Shown here piece after piece: positions 41,626-50,206 of a stretch of DNA of 64,000 nt (positions are counted from its first letter, which is position 1; each line of letters opens with the position of its first letter). This DNA comes from Streptomyces sp. Je 1-369 (GTDB taxonomy: Bacteria; Actinomycetota; Actinomycetes; Streptomycetales; Streptomycetaceae): positions 1,703,448 through 1,767,447 of the forward strand of contig NZ_CP101750.1 in the NCBI RefSeq assembly GCF_026810505.1. Direction: 5' to 3'. Made by a program: the position numbers and the translations under genes. The notes under the pieces are model-generated. The model was not told the origin of the DNA. It ran no database searches and was given only the letters and a program-made list of their open reading frames with translations.

Positions 41626-42453
41626 TCAGCGAGTACTGGAGGCGCGCTGGGCGCGGGCCGACGCGTAGAGGCACACGGCGGCGGCCGTCGCGAGGTTGAG
41701 GCTTTCGGCTCTGCCGTGGATCGGAACACGCACCACGGCGTCCGCGAGTGCGCGGGTCTCCTCCGGCAGCCCCCACGCCTCGTTGCCGAAGATCCAGGCG
41801 GTCGGGGTGCCCATGGTGCCCTTGTCGAGCTCCGCGTCGAGGTCGTCCTCACCGGCCCCGTCGGCGGCGAGGATCCGTACGCCCGCGTCCTTGAGCCCCT
41901 GCACGGCCTGCTCGACGGGTACGCCCACGGCGACCGGCAGATGGAAGTGCGAGCCGACCGAGGCACGCACCGACTTGGGGTTGTAGAGGTCCACGGAGGC
42001 GTCCGTGAGGATCACGGCGTCGGCGCCCGCGGCGTCGGCGCAGCGCAGCACGGTCCCGGCGTTCCCGGGGTCGCGTACGTTCGACAGGACCGCGACGAGC
42101 CGGGGCCGGGCGGCGAGGATCTTCTCGAAGGGCACGTCGAGGAACCGGCAGACGCCGACGAGGCCCTGCGGGGTGACGGTCGTCGAGATGTCGGCGATGA
42201 CGTCCTCGTCGGCGAGGTGCACGCGGGCACCGGCGGCGCGGGCCTCCCCCACGATGTCGGCGTACCGCTCGGCGGCGTCGACGGTGGCGAACAGCTCGAC
42301 GAGCGTCTGCCCGTGCCCGGCGGCCTCCCGCACGGCCTGCGGCCCCTCGGCGAGGAACAGTCGCTCCTTGCTCCGGAAGTTCCGCTTGGCCAGCCGCCGC
42401 GCGGCACTGACACGGGGCGACCTGGCGGAGATCAATTCAGGAGCGGCAACCAT
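41626..42453 (-). CDS. TrmH/SpoU-family RNA methyltransferase
   Basis: A 275-residue SPOUT methyltransferase that 2'-O-methylates a ribose in rRNA or tRNA. The N-terminal substrate-binding domain (AKRNFRSKERLFLAEGPQAVREA) is followed by the SpoU knot with motif 1 (NVRDPGNAGTVLRCADAAG) and motif 3 (IPIHGRAESLNLATAAAVCLYA-like C-terminus; here VPIHGRAESLN). ATG 42453 has GAGGTGAG upstream. Downstream of rplT with a terminator between, so it is probably transcribed separately. Position next to ribosomal genes favours an rRNA target. Confidence 0.94.
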   Translation of the reverse strand: MVAAPELISARSPRVSAARRLAKRNFRSKERLFLAEGPQAVREAAGHGQTLVELFATVDAAERYADIVGEARAAGARVHLADEDVIADISTTVTPQGLVGVCRFLDVPFEKILAARPRLVAVLSNVRDPGNAGTVLRCADAAGADAVILTDASVDLYNPKSVRASVGSHFHLPVAVGVPVEQAVQGLKDAGVRILAADGAGEDDLDAELDKGTMGTPTAWIFGNEAWGLPEETRALADAVVRVPIHGRAESLNLATAAAVCLYASARAQRASSTR

Positions 42454-42539
42454 CAATACTCACCTCGGGTGCAGCGCCCTTGAAAGGGGCGCGGGCGGCA
42501 GCGAACGGACGACGGCGGACAAGGGGCCGAACACAGTCG

Positions 42540-42567
42540 AACCCGCAAGCCGACCGGCCTGCGGGTC
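42540..42567 (-). terminator. Terminator after rplT
   Basis: ACCCGCA (42541-42547) and TGCGGGT (42560-42566) pair, with GCC and GGC inside extending the stem. It is about 30 bases after the rplT stop codon. It separates the ribosomal-protein operon from the methyltransferase gene. Confidence 0.65.
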
Positions 42568-42594
42568 CGAATACACGCTGAGCTCAGCGCGGCG

Positions 42595-42978
42595 TCACGC
42601 GGCCTTGGGCGCGTTGACGTCCGACGGCAGCGCCTTCTGCGCGACCTCGACGAGCGCGGCGAACGCGTTCGCGTCGTTGACGGCCAGCTCCGCGAGGATC
42701 TTGCGGTCCACCTCGATGTTGGCGGCCTTCAGACCCTGGATGAAGCGGTTGTAGGTGATGCCGTTGGCGCGGGCAGCGGCGTTGATGCGCTGGATCCACA
42801 GCTGACGGAAGTCGCCCTTGCGCTTCTTGCGGTCGTTGTAGTTGTAGACCAGGGAGTGGGTGACCTGCTCCTTGGCCTTGCGGTACAGGCGCGAACGCTG
42901 GCCGCGGTAACCGCTGGCCTGCTCGAGGATCGCCCGACGCTTCTTGTGGGCGTTGACTGCCCGCTTGACGCGTGCCAC
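42595..42978 (-). CDS. rplT: Ribosomal protein bL20
   Basis: A 127-residue rRNA-binding protein ([18 protein letters not shown] start), needed for 50S assembly. It starts with GTG at 42978, and AAGGAG is seven bases upstream. The protein ends with a short Lys/Ala extension. The last gene of infC-rpmI-rplT. In other bacteria L20 represses this operon by binding the leader; that mechanism is not shown here. Confidence 0.98.
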   Translation of the reverse strand: MARVKRAVNAHKKRRAILEQASGYRGQRSRLYRKAKEQVTHSLVYNYNDRKKRKGDFRQLWIQRINAAARANGITYNRFIQGLKAANIEVDRKILAELAVNDANAFAALVEVAQKALPSDVNAPKAA

Positions 42979-43073
42979 TTGTTAACTCCTTGTAGCTGGG
43001 TCACCTGCGTGACCCGAGAACGGCTTGGTCCCGATGGTCGGTCGGCTGCGCCCCGGGGGTGCGGGGCGCGCCG

Positions 43074-43268
43074 TCACATACCGAGGAGCTTCTTGGCCTT
43101 GGCGGCGTCCGCCGACGACAGCTCGACGGTGCCGGCGAGACGACGGGTCAGCGTCGACGACTTGTGCTCCAGGTAGTGGCGGCGGTTGGCACGCTGCCGC
43201 AGCACCTTGCCCGAGCCGGTGACCCGGAAACGCTTCTTGGCACCGCTGTGAGTCTTGTTCTTCGGCAT
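43074..43268 (-). CDS. rpmI: Ribosomal protein bL35
   Basis: A 64-residue ribosomal protein ([21 protein letters not shown]) typical of L35, with ATG at 43268 and GAGGAGAG upstream. It sits between infC and rplT, 95 bases before rplT and 106 bases after infC, the usual order. Confidence 0.98.
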   Translation of the reverse strand: MPKNKTHSGAKKRFRVTGSGKVLRQRANRRHYLEHKSSTLTRRLAGTVELSSADAAKAKKLLGM

Positions 43269-43374
43269 AGCGCCGTTCTCTCCTCGTCAGGGGCACTCCG
43301 ATGCCCGGTCGTGAAACCGGGCATCCGGGAGCCAGATATGTCGATTGGTGTCCTCTGGACCTGCGTCCGGAGGA

Positions 43375-44037
43375 TCAGGCCTCGGCAGGAGCCTCGGCCG
43401 GGGCCTCGGCGGGAGCCTCGTCGAGCTCCTCCCCCTCGGCGGAGTTCTGCGAGCGGCCCGGGTTGGCCTTCGCGTCCGCCTTGCGGGCCGCCTGGGCCTC
43501 ACGGGCTTCGGCCATCGCCTCGGTCTTCTTCTTGTGCGGACCGAGAACCATGATCATGTTTCGGCCGTCCTGCTTCGGGTTCGACTCGATGAACCCAAGG
43601 TCCTCGACGTCCGAAGCGAGACGCTGCAGCAGTCGGAAGCCCAGCTCGGGGCGGGACTGCTCGCGACCACGGAACATGATCGTGATCTTGACCTTGTCGC
43701 CCTGCTTGAGGAACCGGACGACGTGACCCTTCTTGGTGTCATAGTCGTGCGGGTCGATCTTCGGCCGGAGCTTCATCTCCTTGATGACCGTGTGCGCCTG
43801 GTTCTTGCGCGCCTCACGGGCCTTCATGGCCGACTCGTACTTGAACTTCCCGTAGTCCATGAGCTTGCACACGGGCGGCCGGGCGGTCGCCGCGACCTCG
43901 ACCAGGTCAAGGTCGTACTCCTGCGCGAGCTCCAGGGCCTTGGCAAGCGGAACAATTCCGACCTGCTCGCCACTGGGGCCGACAAGTCGCACCTCGGGAA
44001 CGCGAATCCGGTCGTTGATGCGGGGCTCGGCGCTGAT
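43375..44037 (-). CDS. infC: Translation initiation factor IF-3, apparent ATC start
   Basis: IF-3 keeps 30S subunits free and checks the initiator codon. The product has 220 residues starting [18 protein letters not shown], with the normal N- and C-terminal domains and a C-terminal Ala/Glu/Pro repeat ([14 protein letters not shown]) unusual outside streptomycetes. There is no in-frame ATG, GTG or TTG nearby; an ATC at 44035-44037 lies four bases after a perfect AGGAGG (44042-44047). E. coli infC uses AUU and IF-3 rejects such codons, giving autoregulation, so ATC is probably the real start. A long upstream frame to ATG 44145 runs into the leader hairpins and is rejected. Confidence 0.96.
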   Translation of the reverse strand: MSAEPRINDRIRVPEVRLVGPSGEQVGIVPLAKALELAQEYDLDLVEVAATARPPVCKLMDYGKFKYESAMKAREARKNQAHTVIKEMKLRPKIDPHDYDTKKGHVVRFLKQGDKVKITIMFRGREQSRPELGFRLLQRLASDVEDLGFIESNPKQDGRNMIMVLGPHKKKTEAMAEAREAQAARKADAKANPGRSQNSAEGEELDEAPAEAPAEAPAEA

Positions 44038-44122
44038 GGATCCTCCTCGGTAGCACCACGCGACCGTCTGGCGGACAGCCGCGTTACGTCTGTTTTCGAT
44101 GGACCTAACCGATTCGGCGCAC

Positions 44123-44171
44123 AAAAAATGCCCCGGCCGGAACACAGGCGGGGCTCCTCACATACCGGAGC
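44123..44171 (-). promoter_or_regulatory. Attenuator-like hairpin and competing hairpin in the infC leader
   Basis: In the RNA, CGGGGC arms (44130-44135 with 44149-44154) form a GC stem followed by six U (44123-44128), the form of an intrinsic terminator but 90 bases before infC. A second hairpin, GCTCC (44153-44157) with GGAGC (44167-44171), shares two bases with the terminator arm, so both cannot form fully at once. Together they look like an attenuator. The wider leader 44172-44300 also holds a GCCGCCC-TCA-GGGCGGC hairpin and a CCATCGT..ACGATGG hairpin. Confidence 0.6.
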
Positions 44172-44304
44172 ACCACCACGGTGTACCGCGGGGCGCGTCT
44201 GACAATTCCATCGTCCGTACGGAACGATGGGACCGTCTGACCGGTGACCCGCCGCCCTCAGGGCGGCCAGGTGGGAGATTCGGAGCCTCCACTTGCGGGT
44301 TGAC

Positions 44305-44333
44305 TCACTACGGAGCCAACCGGTCGCTGTCCA
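44305..44333 (-). promoter_or_regulatory. Candidate infC operon promoter
   Basis: TGGACA (44328-44333), 17-base spacer, TAGTGA (44305-44310) on the minus strand. The leader would be about 260 bases to the ATC start. The -10 is only a partial match, so confidence is modest. Confidence 0.4.
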
Positions 44334-44495
44334 GAATACCAGCACTTCGGGGGCTCCACGCCCCGGCCGGTATGGTCCTCGTCATGCCGCCCCCGACAGC
44401 CACGACACAGCTGTGGTCCCGGGCGGCGCCTCACGGAGCCCGTTTCTCGCCATCAACTACGCTTACACCGTTTCGGCCCTCAGGAAGATGTGAGC

Positions 44496-44879
44496 ATGAG
44501 CGACACGACCCCCACCCCCGAGTCCGCTGCCCCCGGGGCCGACTCCCCCGACTTCGACACCCTGACCCGTGACATCGCGGACGTCCCCGCGGTCGAGGTG
44601 ATCACCACGGTGGCGGTCCACCTGATGAGCGCCGCCGCGGTGAACCTCGGTCTCGCCGAGGGCGGCGAGGGTCACAAGGACCTGGACGAGGCCCGCAAGC
44701 TGATCCACTCGCTGGCCGGGCTGCTCGACGCGAGCGCCACGGAGGTCAGCTCGTTCCACGCGGCTCCGCTGCGCGACGGCCTGAAGTCGCTGCAGCTGGC
44801 GTTCCGCGAGGCGTCGGTGGTGCCGGACGAGCCCGGCCAGGCCCCCGGCGAGAAGTACACGGGCCCGGTCTTCGGCTGA
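44496..44879 (+). CDS. DUF1844 family protein
   Basis: A 127-residue cytosolic protein with the DUF1844 core: DIADVPAVEVITTVAVHLMSAAAVNLG, then DLDEARKLIHSLAGLLD and a C-terminal LQLAFREAS. Function unknown, but the family commonly sits next to infC. ATG 44496 follows AGGAAG by eight bases; the GTG at 44490 is less likely. It is divergent from infC across the 458-base leader region (44038-44495), which holds the infC attenuator and promoter and nothing else I can identify beyond this gene's own promoter. Confidence 0.93.
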   Translation: MSDTTPTPESAAPGADSPDFDTLTRDIADVPAVEVITTVAVHLMSAAAVNLGLAEGGEGHKDLDEARKLIHSLAGLLDASATEVSSFHAAPLRDGLKSLQLAFREASVVPDEPGQAPGEKYTGPVFG

Positions 44880-44889
44880 GCCGGTCGTT

Positions 44890-45642
44890 TCACACCGTAC
44901 GTACGTAGAGGGGCTCGCCCGGTGGCGTCGCCTCGGCCGGCAGGAGTGCCAGGTCGAGGCCGCGCACCAGGCGGGCCCTCAGTGTTTCGTCGGCGGCGAT
45001 CCGCCGGGCCACGCGCTGGGCGGCCTCGGCCGGGTCCGCGGCGGGGTCGAGGACGAGGGCGAGGGTGCCGTCCGCGCTGCCGGGGCCGAGGTGGGCGCGG
45101 AGCACGGCGGGCTCGGCGGCGACGGCGGCACGGACCGCGTCGGTGACGGCCGGGTCGGCGAGCGGGTCGGCGCTGGCCCGGCCCTCGGCGAGGGCGAGCA
45201 GCGCGGAGCGGCCCAGTTCGTAGGGGACGGGGCCCGCGAGGTCGAGGACGATGGTGTCGGCCTGCTCGTGGACGGCGGCCTGCAGCGCCTGGTGGAGGGG
45301 TACGGCGACGGGGCGGGCGGCCGGGTCCCACAGGGCGAGGGCCTCGATGGAGGTGAAGGCGGGCAGGGCCTTGCGGTCACCGGCCTTGAGGGTGGGCACG
45401 GCCATGTCGCTGGTCTTCTCGCGGCGCAGACCGTTCTCGTCCTCCTCGACCTCGCCGAGCACGGCGACGACCGGTACGAGGAGCCGGGCTCCGGCGAGGG
45501 CTTCCAGGACGGGCCCGTGGGCCGTACGGTCCGCGGCCCATCCGGCGAGCGCCGCGGCCAGCCGGGGATCGGCGGTGCCGTCGTCGTCGGAGAAGCCGGG
45601 GTCGGGAATGTTCTTGTTCGCCGTGTTCGCCATGTTCGCCAC
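44890..45642 (-). CDS. SseB family protein
   Basis: A 250-residue protein of the SseB family (enhanced serine sensitivity B). The N-terminal half has the motif LLVPVVAVLGEVEEDENG and FTSIEALALWDPAARPVAVPL, which are typical of the SseB N-terminal domain, followed by an Ala/Pro-rich C-terminus ending in a short SseB-like region. Function is not known in actinobacteria. GTG 45642 with AGGG eight bases upstream is preferred to ATG 45633. The 3' end lies ten bases from the convergent DUF1844 stop. Confidence 0.9.
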   Translation of the reverse strand: MANMANTANKNIPDPGFSDDDGTADPRLAAALAGWAADRTAHGPVLEALAGARLLVPVVAVLGEVEEDENGLRREKTSDMAVPTLKAGDRKALPAFTSIEALALWDPAARPVAVPLHQALQAAVHEQADTIVLDLAGPVPYELGRSALLALAEGRASADPLADPAVTDAVRAAVAAEPAVLRAHLGPGSADGTLALVLDPAADPAEAAQRVARRIAADETLRARLVRGLDLALLPAEATPPGEPLYVRTV

Positions 45643-45698
45643 GGCATCGACCCTACAGAGTGGCTGTGCGGGGCGGTGAGCCACCCGGCCCCGCCGGG

Positions 45699-46880
45699 TC
45701 AGGCGCGCCGGGACGTCCGCGGCCTGGTGCGCCAGAGGTGGACCGCCAGGGCGAGGAGTGCGACGCCGAGGGCGCCGGCCGTGGGGCCGAGCCAGGCCGC
45801 GGGGCCGTCGTCGGACGTGGTTTCGTCCGGGCCGCTGCCGTAGTACTTCGTGCCGTACGTCGCCGTGCGCTGCCCCTGCGGTTTGATCCGCCCGGCGCGG
45901 TCCAGCGCGGCCGCCGGGTCGATCAGGCCGAAGCCCCGTGAGTCGTCGCGGCCGCCGGAGGGGGCGTCGCGGGCCGTGTCCTCCAGGATCTCCTTGATCT
46001 GCGCGGGCTTCAGGGCGGGGTGCGCGGCGCGGATGAGGGCGACGGCGCCCGAGACGAAGGCGGAGGCGGCGCTGGTACCCCAGCCTTCGTAGTACTTGCG
46101 GTCGGGGTCGGCGATGACGATGTCGTCGCCGGGTGCGGCGACGGTGGCGTACCAGCGGCGGGTGGAGAACGAGGCGCGGGCGCCGTTCTCGTCGACGGCC
46201 GTCGCGGCGATCACACCGGGGTAGGCGGCCGGGTACGAGATGTGATCGCCGCGCTCGCCGCCGTTGCCCGCGGAGGCGACGACGGCGACGCCCTTCTTCA
46301 GGGCGTACTGGACGGCCGCGTCCTCGTCGGGCTCGGGGTGGGCGGACTTGGAGTCGTCGCCGAGGGAGAGGTTGATGACGTCCGCGCCGTGGTCCGCGGC
46401 CCACCGGATGCCGTCGGCGAGGGCGTTGCCGCGGGTGTTGCGGGCCTTCTTGCGGGCGGGATCGCCGTCCTCGAGGATCACGCGGACGGGCAGGATCCTG
46501 GCCTCGGGCGCGATGCCGAGCACGCCGTCCGTACGGCCTTCCCCATGCCCGTGGCCCGCGATGATGCCGGCCATGGCGGTGCCGTGCCTGGCCCAGGGCC
46601 GGTCGCCGCGGCCCGCGCCGAAGCCGACCATGTCCGTGCCTTCGAGGACGTTGCCCGCGAGGTCCGGGTGCTCGGCGTCTATGCCGGTGTCCAGGACGGC
46701 GACGGTGATGCCCCGGCCCTTCGTGGTCTGCCACACCTGGCCGGTGTGCATGGCGTCGAGGCCCCACTGCTGGGCGCGGATGCCGTCGTCGGCGTGGGCG
46801 GTCGTGGCGGTGACGGGTATGAGTGCCAGCGCCGTGGCCAGCACCGCGGCGACGCCCGTCCGGCGGCGCGCCCTCGTCAC
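45699..46880 (-). CDS. Mycosin-like S8 serine protease, membrane-anchored
   Basis: A 393-residue subtilisin-type protease. A signal peptide covers 1-30 (ending TTAHA), and the catalytic triad is intact: D64 (VLDTGID), H99 (RHGTAMAG) and S270 (GTSAASAFVSG). A C-terminal hydrophobic helix (LGVALLALAVHLW) with a basic tail would hold it in the membrane. This is the layout of mycosins, type VII-associated proteases, but no ESX genes are in the window, so it is an orphan. GTG 46880 has GAGGGG six bases upstream. The next gene upstream is a membrane protein 23 bases away and probably a partner. Confidence 0.92.
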   Translation of the reverse strand: MTRARRRTGVAAVLATALALIPVTATTAHADDGIRAQQWGLDAMHTGQVWQTTKGRGITVAVLDTGIDAEHPDLAGNVLEGTDMVGFGAGRGDRPWARHGTAMAGIIAGHGHGEGRTDGVLGIAPEARILPVRVILEDGDPARKKARNTRGNALADGIRWAADHGADVINLSLGDDSKSAHPEPDEDAAVQYALKKGVAVVASAGNGGERGDHISYPAAYPGVIAATAVDENGARASFSTRRWYATVAAPGDDIVIADPDRKYYEGWGTSAASAFVSGAVALIRAAHPALKPAQIKEILEDTARDAPSGGRDDSRGFGLIDPAAALDRAGRIKPQGQRTATYGTKYYGSGPDETTSDDGPAAWLGPTAGALGVALLALAVHLWRTRPRTSRRA

Positions 46881-46903
46881 CCGCCGCCCCTCATCCGGGC
46901 GCC

Positions 46904-48784
46904 TCACGACGGCTTCTCCGCGGCCGCGATGGTCTTGCGCAGGCCCCGTTCGACGCGGTCGGCGATGCCCTTCGCCTCGTGGCCGAGGCCGGACTGGGCC
47001 GGTGCCGACGTGGTGTTGCTGCCCATGGCCTCCGTGGCGGGCTCGGGGTCCGTGACGGCGCGGCCGTCGGCGAATCCGGAGACGGCGTACGCGATGACCG
47101 GGGCGTCCGGCAGTACGGACATCACCCAGGTCGCCCGCTGCGAGTCTCCGAAGCCCTCGGCCTCGGTGCCCTTGGCCGCGTACGCGCGCGGCATCAGGTC
47201 GGGGCGCCGGTCGAGTCCCTCGTCCGTGAAACGGTTCCGCAGCGTCTGCATGGCGTCGGCGTCCGCCTTGGTGAACAGCAGGCCGACGGTGGTGACATGG
47301 CTGCGGGTCGCGTCCGCGTAGGTGGCGCGGAGCAGGCGCAGGCAGCCGACCGGTGCGAGGACCTTCTGCAGCAGCGGGTCGAAGGCGTTCGCGCAGCCGC
47401 TGTCCGGGGCGACGGCTATGCGGGTCCAGGAGCGGTCGGCGCCGCCGGGGCCCGCGCCCTCGCCCTTGAGCTCGGGCGGGAAGAGCCGGTCGACGGGGAC
47501 GCTGTGCCAGAGGGCGCCGGTGACGGCGTACGCGCTGCGTGTGGTGCCGCCCGCCACGGACTCGCCGGTCAGCCAACTCCCCGTCGCCGCACCGCCGATG
47601 AGACCGAGTCCGAGCACGACGCAGACGACGGCGGCGGCGGCGCGGGGCCGCGCCCAGGTGCCGATGGGGCGCAGCCGGGTGGTGCTGTCGTCGTCCATCG
47701 CGGGCCGCGCGAACGCCACGAAGGGCCGCCCGGCCCCGGGCCCCGGCGACAGATCGACGGCACCGACGGCACGGCGCGAGGCGGTCCCCCGCACCGCTTC
47801 CGTACCGGCACGCGAGCTCCCGGCGACCGCCCGCAGCGCCGGAACCTTGTCGGGCCGCCCGGGGAGGACGGGCCCGGGGTCCTGGCTCACGGCCGACTTG
47901 CCGGTGGCGCGCGGCTGTTGCGCCTCGGGCACGAGCGGGGACGTGACCGTGCTCGTGCTCGCCGGAGGCTCGGCGGGCGGCGGCGGGGCGTCGGGCAGGC
48001 GGGCGGAGGCCGGTGGGGGCGGGGCCGGGACCGTGGCGCCGGAGGCTTCCCGTTCCGCGCGGGCCTTCTCGAAGGGGGCGAGGAGGTCGTGTATGAGCGC
48101 CGCCCGGCCGGGCTCCGCGTCACCGCGTGAGGGTGCGAGCACCCAGTCCTGATCGACGGGCGGCCGAACATCAGGAAAGCGAGCGGACGCCACGGGCGGC
48201 GGCTCGGCCGCTTCGTGGGATGGGGCCGTGGGCGGATCCGATGGGGCCGTGGACGTAGCTGGCGGTGCTGAGGGGCGGGTCGCGGAAGCCGTGGGACGGG
48301 TTGGCGAGACCTCGGGGTGGGGCGGTGAAGCCGCAGGGCGGGTCGGCGAGACCTCGGGGTGGGCCGGTGGAACCGTGGGGCGGGTTGGCGGCGCCTCGGG
48401 GTGGGCCGGTGGAACCGTGGGGCGGGTTGGCGGCGCCTCGGGGTGGGCCGGTGAAGCCGCGGGGCGGGTCGGCGGGGCCTCGGGGTGGGCCGGTGGAACC
48501 GTGGGGCGGGCCGACGGAGCCTCGGGGCGGGCCGACGGAGCCTCGGGGCGGGCCGACGGAGCCGACGGCCGGGACGGCGGAGCCTCGGGGCGGGCCGACG
48601 GGGCCTCCGGACGGGCCGGTGGGGCCGTGGAGTGGGGCGGCCGGGACTCCGGGCGCGGGTGGATCGATGTCGTCGCGGCGTGGGGCGGTGGGGACTCGGG
48701 GCGCGGGTGGGTCGGTGGGGCCGAGGGGTGGGGCGGCGTGGTGGGGCGCGGGGGGACGGGGTTGCCAGGCGCCTCCGTGCTCAT
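46904..48784 (-). CDS. Membrane protein with Pro-rich heptad-repeat cytoplasmic region
   Basis: A 626-residue protein. Residues 57-175 consist of 17 tandem heptads (ARPEAPS/TRPTVPP types). A long disordered Pro/Ala region continues to about 375, then one membrane helix at about 381-403 (AAAVVCVVLGLGLIGGAAT), and a 220-residue outer domain with conserved-looking Cys (DSGCANAF, APVGCLRLL) that may form a disulfide. By topology the repeats face the cytosol. It precedes the mycosin gene by 23 bases in the same direction. I recognise no family; a role with the protease is inferred from linkage only. Confidence 0.8.
   Translation of the reverse strand: MSTEAPGNPVPPRPTTPPHPSAPPTHPRPESPPPHAATTSIHPRPESRPPHSTAPPARPEAPSARPEAPPSRPSAPSARPEAPSARPEAPSARPTVPPAHPEAPPTRPAASPAHPEAPPTRPTVPPAHPEAPPTRPTVPPAHPEVSPTRPAASPPHPEVSPTRPTASATRPSAPPATSTAPSDPPTAPSHEAAEPPPVASARFPDVRPPVDQDWVLAPSRGDAEPGRAALIHDLLAPFEKARAEREASGATVPAPPPPASARLPDAPPPPAEPPASTSTVTSPLVPEAQQPRATGKSAVSQDPGPVLPGRPDKVPALRAVAGSSRAGTEAVRGTASRRAVGAVDLSPGPGAGRPFVAFARPAMDDDSTTRLRPIGTWARPRAAAAVVCVVLGLGLIGGAATGSWLTGESVAGGTTRSAYAVTGALWHSVPVDRLFPPELKGEGAGPGGADRSWTRIAVAPDSGCANAFDPLLQKVLAPVGCLRLLRATYADATRSHVTTVGLLFTKADADAMQTLRNRFTDEGLDRRPDLMPRAYAAKGTEAEGFGDSQRATWVMSVLPDAPVIAYAVSGFADGRAVTDPEPATEAMGSNTTSAPAQSGLGHEAKGIADRVERGLRKTIAAAEKPS
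48260..48616. repeat. 21-bp tandem repeat array encoding 17 Pro-rich heptads
   Basis: The DNA of the membrane-protein gene repeats every 21 bases (and in part every 42), giving the peptide unit x-R/H-P-E/T-A/V-P/S-P/S. 17 units fit in 357 bases. Such arrays change length by slippage or recombination, so copy number probably differs between strains. Confidence 0.85.
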
Positions 48785-48979
48785 GCTCCCCCCGTTTCCT
48801 CGCGCTCGGCCGGCCGGAGCGCTCGGCGGGCGAGGCTCCGTGCGCACCGCTCGGCCAGGCTCCGTGCGCGTCACTCTACGGGCAGACACAGGGCGTACGG
48901 GAACTCGGTCCGCACCCCCGGGCGATCTGCCCGGATCATCCCCCTACCCTCGGGTAATCGTGTCTGGCAGGCTTCGCCC

Positions 48980-50182
48980 ATGACTGCCCGTGCCGCAGAC
49001 CGGGCCCGTTACGACCGGGCCACCGCACACCTCGACGCCCCCGTCGCCATCGTCGATCTGGACGCCTTCGACGCCAACGCCGATGACCTGGTGCGGCGGG
49101 CCGGGGGCAAGCCGATCCGGGTCGCGAGCAAGTCCGTGCGCTGCCGTGCCCTGCTCGAACGGGTCCTCGCGCGCGACGGCTTCGCCGGGCTCATGTCGTT
49201 CACGCTCGGCGAGTCGCTGTGGCTGGCCCGCTCCGGCTTCGACGACGTGCTGCTCGCCTACCCCTCCGCGGACCGCGCCGCGTTCGCCGAGCTGACCGCC
49301 GACCCGAAGCTCGCGGCCTCCGTGACCGTGATGGTCGACGACCCGGCCCAGCTGCGGCTGATGGACGAGGCCAGGGACGGTGGGACCGAGGAGGTGCGGG
49401 TCTGTCTGGAACTGGACACCAGCTTCAGGGCGCTGGGCGGCAAGGTGCGGATCGGCGCGCTCCGCTCACCGCTGCACTCCCCCGTACAGGTCGCCGCCCT
49501 GGCCCGCGCCGTCGAACGGCGTCCCGGCTTCCGGCTCGTGGGCGTCATGGCGTACGAGGGCCACGTCGCGGGCGTGGGCGACGCCGTCGACGGGCACCCG
49601 GCGCGCTCGCGGGCGGTCCGCATGATGCAGACCGCGGCCCGCAAGGAGCTCGCCGCGCGCCGCGCGGAGACGATCGCCGCGGTGCGGGCGGTCGCGCCGG
49701 GCCTGGAGTTCGTGAACGGCGGCGGTACCGGCAGCGTGCAGCACACCGCGGCCGAGCACGCGGTCACGGAGATCGCCGCGGGTTCGGGACTCTTCGTGCC
49801 GCGGCTCTTCGACAACTACACGTCGTTCAGTGGTCGTCCGGCCGCACTGTTCGCGCAGCCCGTGGTGCGGCGGCCCGGCGCGGGCACCGTGACGGTGCTC
49901 GGCGGCGGCTATCCGGCGTCGGGCGTCGCGGGCACGGACCGCTCCCCGGAGCCGTACCTCCCCGAAGGGCTGCGGTACGACGCGCAGGAGGGCGCCGGCG
50001 AGGTGCAGACGCCGCTGCACGGGCCCCCCGCGGACGACCTGCGGATCGGCGACAAGGTGTGGTTCCGGCACGCCAAGGCCGGGGAGCTGTGCGAGCGGTT
50101 CGAGACGCTGCACCTGGTCGAGGGCGACCGGGTGACGGGGAGCGTCCCGACGTACCGCGGTGAGGGCCGTACGTTCCTCTGA
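48980..50182 (+). CDS. PLP-dependent amino acid deaminase/aldolase (alanine racemase N-terminal fold)
   Basis: A 400-residue fold-type III PLP enzyme. The N-terminal barrel has the Schiff-base lysine in VASKSVRC (K51), with DLDAFDANA upstream, and the C-terminal beta domain carries VLGGGYPASGVAGTD and KVWFRHAKAGELCER, as in D-threonine aldolase/D-serine deaminase-like proteins. The later histidine/cysteine pair that binds metal in D-threonine aldolases is plausible in the C-terminal part. The ATG at 48980 has a weak AGG upstream. Convergent with the DUF2510 gene. Probable substrate: a D-hydroxyamino acid. Confidence 0.88.
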   Translation: MTARAADRARYDRATAHLDAPVAIVDLDAFDANADDLVRRAGGKPIRVASKSVRCRALLERVLARDGFAGLMSFTLGESLWLARSGFDDVLLAYPSADRAAFAELTADPKLAASVTVMVDDPAQLRLMDEARDGGTEEVRVCLELDTSFRALGGKVRIGALRSPLHSPVQVAALARAVERRPGFRLVGVMAYEGHVAGVGDAVDGHPARSRAVRMMQTAARKELAARRAETIAAVRAVAPGLEFVNGGGTGSVQHTAAEHAVTEIAAGSGLFVPRLFDNYTSFSGRPAALFAQPVVRRPGAGTVTVLGGGYPASGVAGTDRSPEPYLPEGLRYDAQEGAGEVQTPLHGPPADDLRIGDKVWFRHAKAGELCERFETLHLVEGDRVTGSVPTYRGEGRTFL

Positions 50183-50206
50183 CCGATCCCGAACGTGACG
50201 TACCCG

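Noticed and set aside
43375..44145. infC starting at ATG 44145
   Set aside because: This would translate through the leader terminator and has no ribosome site; IF-3 relatives begin near ISAEPRIN.
48260..48616. The periodic array as a CRISPR
   Set aside because: Units are direct, contiguous 21-bp coding repeats without spacers.
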